NCBI GenBank assembly: GCA_964554715.1
Contig: CAZKPU010000028.1
Coordinates: forward strand, 1-23,790
DNA from: RXOA01 sp964554715
GTDB lineage: Bacteria > Bipolaricaulota > Bipolaricaulia > UBA7950 > UBA9294
Direction of reading: 5' to 3'
Length of the DNA stretch: 23,790 nucleotides
Positions 21,625 through 23,790 of this stretch are shown here, one piece after another; the stretch's first letter is position 1, and each line of letters opens with the position of its first letter. Under the pieces are notes generated by a model. The model had not been told where the DNA came from and did not search any database. It worked only from the letters and a program-made list of their open reading frames with translations. The position numbers and the translations under genes are program-made.

Positions 21625-21654
21625 ATCATACCAGACTTGTCCGGCAGCGATCAA
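21625..21654 (-). promoter_or_regulatory. Promoter of the HExxH protein gene
   Basis: TTGATC (21654-21649), an 18-nt spacer and TATGAT (21630-21625). The ATG at 21583 would follow a leader of about 35 nt containing a ribosome site. Confidence 0.6.
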
Positions 21655-21669
21655 TCCATTTCGTGGCGG

Positions 21670-23397
21670 CTACCACCCGCCGCCACCGCCTCCTCCGAAC
21701 CCTCCTCCGGAGAACCCTCCTCCGAACGAAGCGCCGCCGCCCCATGCGGACCGCCCGGAACCGGAGGTTCGCGGAGCGCTGACAAACGTGCGGTTCATCC
21801 CCGAAGAAAGCCGCATCATCGAGAGAGCGAACATGTGACCGTGAAAGACAGATCCTGCACCAGCATACCAGTTCGGTGGCTCTCGGAACGCCCCCTCAAA
21901 CGAGCGGCTCCAGACATCGGTGAGATCAAACGCCATGGCGTACGGGAGCAGTTCCTCATAGTGCTTCGGCGTCTGTTCGGGAGCATGATGGAACTCCATA
22001 CGATCTCGCTCGGCGCGGCCGATGTACTCGGCAAGGCCGAGAACCTTTTCCAACGCGCGAACCCCTTTGGAGGTCTTGCGCGGCATGATCGGACCGAAAG
22101 CGGCAACGATCGCACCACTGACAGCGATTGCGACTCCGAGATAGAGCGCCGTGGAGAAAGCGATCATCAAGCCGAACGCTCCGATGACGATCCCCGCGGT
22201 GACATAGGCCGAGCGAACCCGTTCGGGGTTGCTCGGATAGAGCCCCTTGGCGATCAGTCCCGAGTACAGTTTCGACTTGATCGCTGGCAACTCGCGGTAG
22301 AAGCTGTTCTCCATTGAAGACAACGAGCGTTCGTCGCTGTGAGAGCTGTCGAATACGGCGTCCAGCAGTTTCGTCTCCGACGCCGACAGGTCCTTCGTTT
22401 CGCGCTGGATCCTCTCGAAGACATGATCGGTGATCTCGTCACGACCCTCCGCCTTCTCGGCACGAATCCGCAGGTATCCTTTGACGGCAAGTCCGATGAT
22501 CATCGCCGAGATATCCCGGAGGTCTGCACGGTCATCAATGACGATCCCCGCCTCGCCGGGGTGCAGATCCGGCGGTGGAGAGAACTCCGGGGCAATGGTT
22601 CCTTTTCTCGGATCTCGGCCTTTGCGCCACCACACCCCAAGCATCAACGCAAACACGAGGATCGGGATCAAGGCGTAAAGGTTGTTGCGGACAAACCACA
22701 GGATGTCATCGCCAACCGTTGCGGGAATCAGCCCCGATGCGCTCCGTGGCAAGAGGACATCAACCGTCAGCCCCTCACCCGGCGACAGCGACCCGATCTC
22801 GAAGACCAGCCTTCCTTGAGCGTCGACTGCCGCCTCGGCACCGCCGATGAGACTGCCGAGCGGCGCGTATGACGTCGTCAGGACGGACGGCGCCTCAACC
22901 CCTTCCGGCAAAGAGACTACAGCGGATGCGTGATCGATCGGGATCCGCCAGTCGTTGCCGGTGACGTTCCAATACAGCTGGACCGACTCCTCCGAGAAGA
23001 TGAACGCTCGTTCGACGTCGTACGAAATCCGGTAGATGTGTCGACCGGTCACGGTGGCTTGAGCATCCCCGATCTTGAGCACAAGGCGATCACCGGAGCG
23101 CTTCTGATCGTACGGCACCGGCGCGCCATCAAGCATCACCGCCTTCACCGAGACCCGAATCGCCGCTCTCTCTCCGGACGGCAGCCGCTCGGAAACCTTG
23201 ATCTCACGAAGGATTCCGTGATGAGCCGAAGCGAAGTCCACAGTCAGTGTCTCTGTCACGCCGAGGATGGACGGTGGCCGGATGTCGAGTTCGGCGAGGA
23301 AATCCACGACACGCAAAGAGCCGACCGTCGCCCATGAGCAGGCGATGACCGCCACAAGGATCAGCCCCAGGATACGGTGTCCCCTGCCACAGGCCAT
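21670..23397 (-). CDS. DUF2207 membrane protein
   Basis: The 575-residue protein has an N-terminal signal or anchor, then an extracytoplasmic beta-rich domain (about 30-230; V-T-E-T-L-T-V-D-F, G-I-L-R-E-I, R-I-S-Y-D-V-E-R-A-F). A membrane helix (A-L-I-P-I-L-V-F-A-L-M-L-G-V-W-W) is followed by R-K-G-R-D-P. The cytoplasmic part starts P-E-F-S-P-P-P-D-L-H-P-G-E-A-G and contains helices including two further membrane segments near 400. The C-terminus is a low-complexity glycine-rich tail (S-F-G-G-G-F-S-G-G-G-F-G-G-G). This is the usual DUF2207 plan. Its biochemical role is unknown; it is commonly paired with LemA, as here, where ATG and the lemA TGA share one base. Confidence 0.88.
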   Translation of the reverse strand: MACGRGHRILGLILVAVIACSWATVGSLRVVDFLAELDIRPPSILGVTETLTVDFASAHHGILREIKVSERLPSGERAAIRVSVKAVMLDGAPVPYDQKRSGDRLVLKIGDAQATVTGRHIYRISYDVERAFIFSEESVQLYWNVTGNDWRIPIDHASAVVSLPEGVEAPSVLTTSYAPLGSLIGGAEAAVDAQGRLVFEIGSLSPGEGLTVDVLLPRSASGLIPATVGDDILWFVRNNLYALIPILVFALMLGVWWRKGRDPRKGTIAPEFSPPPDLHPGEAGIVIDDRADLRDISAMIIGLAVKGYLRIRAEKAEGRDEITDHVFERIQRETKDLSASETKLLDAVFDSSHSDERSLSSMENSFYRELPAIKSKLYSGLIAKGLYPSNPERVRSAYVTAGIVIGAFGLMIAFSTALYLGVAIAVSGAIVAAFGPIMPRKTSKGVRALEKVLGLAEYIGRAERDRMEFHHAPEQTPKHYEELLPYAMAFDLTDVWSRSFEGAFREPPNWYAGAGSVFHGHMFALSMMRLSSGMNRTFVSAPRTSGSGRSAWGGGASFGGGFSGGGFGGGGGGGW

Positions 23398-23790
23398 CAG
23401 AAGCTCACTTCGGGCGCTTCCCGCTGTTCCGCATCCTCGAGTTTGTAGAAATCACGCGGCTTGAAGCGGAACAGCCCCGAGATCAGGTTGTTCGGGAAGA
23501 CGGCGATCCGGGTGTTATAGTCCCGTACGACCGCGTTGTAATAGCGACGAGCCCGCTCGATTTCCTGCTCGAGCGCTTCCAGCGATCCCTGCAACTGGAG
23601 GAAGTTCGTGTTGGCCTTCAGCTCAGGGTAGTTCTCGGCCACCGCAAACAACGTCTTCAACGCCCCGGCGAGCCCGGCATCGGCGGCAGCCTGTTCGGCA
23701 GGCCCCTTAGCGTTTACAGCCCGAGCACGCGCCTCGATGAACGAACCACCTGGTGCAAGACTAAGAGTAGCACTTACTGGACTTACTGTA
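23397..23790 (-). CDS. lemA: LemA family protein, 5' part cut by the window edge
   Basis: The visible C-terminal ~130 residues include I-E-A-R-A-R-A-V-N-A, L-F-A-V-A-E-N-Y-P-E-L-K-A-N-x-N-F-L-Q-L-Q-x-S-L-E-x-L-E, then I-E-R-A-R-R-Y-Y-N-A-V-V-R-D-Y-N-T-R-I-A-V-F-P and F-K-P-R-D-F-Y. All are LemA hallmarks from the helical bundle that follows its N-terminal membrane anchor. Upstream of about position 23745 the translation (S-A-T-L-S-L-A-P-G-G-S) no longer looks like the expected L-I-P-N-L-V helix, so the last ~45 bases may be divergent or a poor assembly end. Function is uncertain; it forms a two-gene unit with DUF2207. Confidence 0.85.
   Translation of the reverse strand, partial: TVSPVSATLSLAPGGSFIEARARAVNAKGPAEQAAADAGLAGALKTLFAVAENYPELKANTNFLQLQGSLEALEQEIERARRYYNAVVRDYNTRIAVFPNNLISGLFRFKPRDFYKLEDAEQREAPEVSF

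Noticed and set aside
21600..21630. Hairpin around the GTGGT/ACCAC sequence as a terminator for DUF2207
   Set aside because: The stem is only 5 bp, has no T run, and overlaps a good promoter for the downstream HExxH gene.

Overview
The window looks like a bacterial chromosome fragment from an uncultivated lineage, probably a metagenome assembly because a run of 10 Ns sits at 291-300. The evidence for Bacteria is a type II fatty acid synthesis cluster (plsX, fabH, fabD, fabG, acpP), a group 3 sigma-70 factor, bacterial -10/-35 promoters and strong Shine-Dalgarno sites at many genes. Most of the window is GC-rich; the first ~2.5 kb is visibly less so (26 G/C in the 60 bases 1801-1860). The phylum cannot be fixed from this sequence. 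An archaeal-looking HypB and several apparently leaderless promoters would suit a deep-branching candidate phylum, but that is only a guess.

Region 1 (1-2520) is accessory-looking DNA. It holds a partial gene resembling an Ntn-hydrolase (proteasome-like), an IS1595/ISXO2-type insertion sequence with a frameshifted transposase inserted at that gene's 3' end, a 52-residue zinc-ribbon protein, two diverged copies of a three-helix element with compensated base changes, and an unusual tRNA-like gene on the minus strand (GTC anticodon, long variable arm, non-standard D and T loops).

Region 2 (2654-5399, minus) is an RNA-modification and housekeeping operon: a BCAM0308-type zinc protein, an inositol-monophosphatase-family enzyme, an NSUN-type m5C RNA methyltransferase and a separately encoded PUA-like protein. 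Region 3 (5461-9581, minus) is the fatty acid cluster, headed by tRNA-Leu(GAG) and closed by a rho-independent terminator. Region 4 (9618-11260, plus) is a secreted von Willebrand factor A protein with its own promoter and terminator. Region 5 (11262-13125, minus) is sigma factor, small helical protein and an SDR-fold protein without the catalytic serine.

Region 6 (13215-16479, minus) is an extracytoplasmic redox operon: a DUF1573 protein with two cysteine-less rhodanese domains, a double-thioredoxin/CcdA-type membrane fusion, and a small paralogous membrane-anchored thioredoxin. Divergent to it, region 7 (16547-19971, plus) carries hypB-hypA-hypF, overlapping genes for [NiFe]-hydrogenase maturation; hypC, hypD, hypE and the hydrogenase are not here. 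Region 8 (19972-23790) contains a 31-residue putative lipoprotein, a TlpA-like thioredoxin, a secreted HExxH protein, and a lemA/DUF2207 pair running off the right edge.

The most notable signals are the duplicated structured element at 1796-2144; the odd tRNA, whose anticodon arm has a perfect 13-nt complement in its own 3' trailer; the recurrent pattern of -10 boxes placed 6-9 nt before a start codon; and the redox operon architecture.
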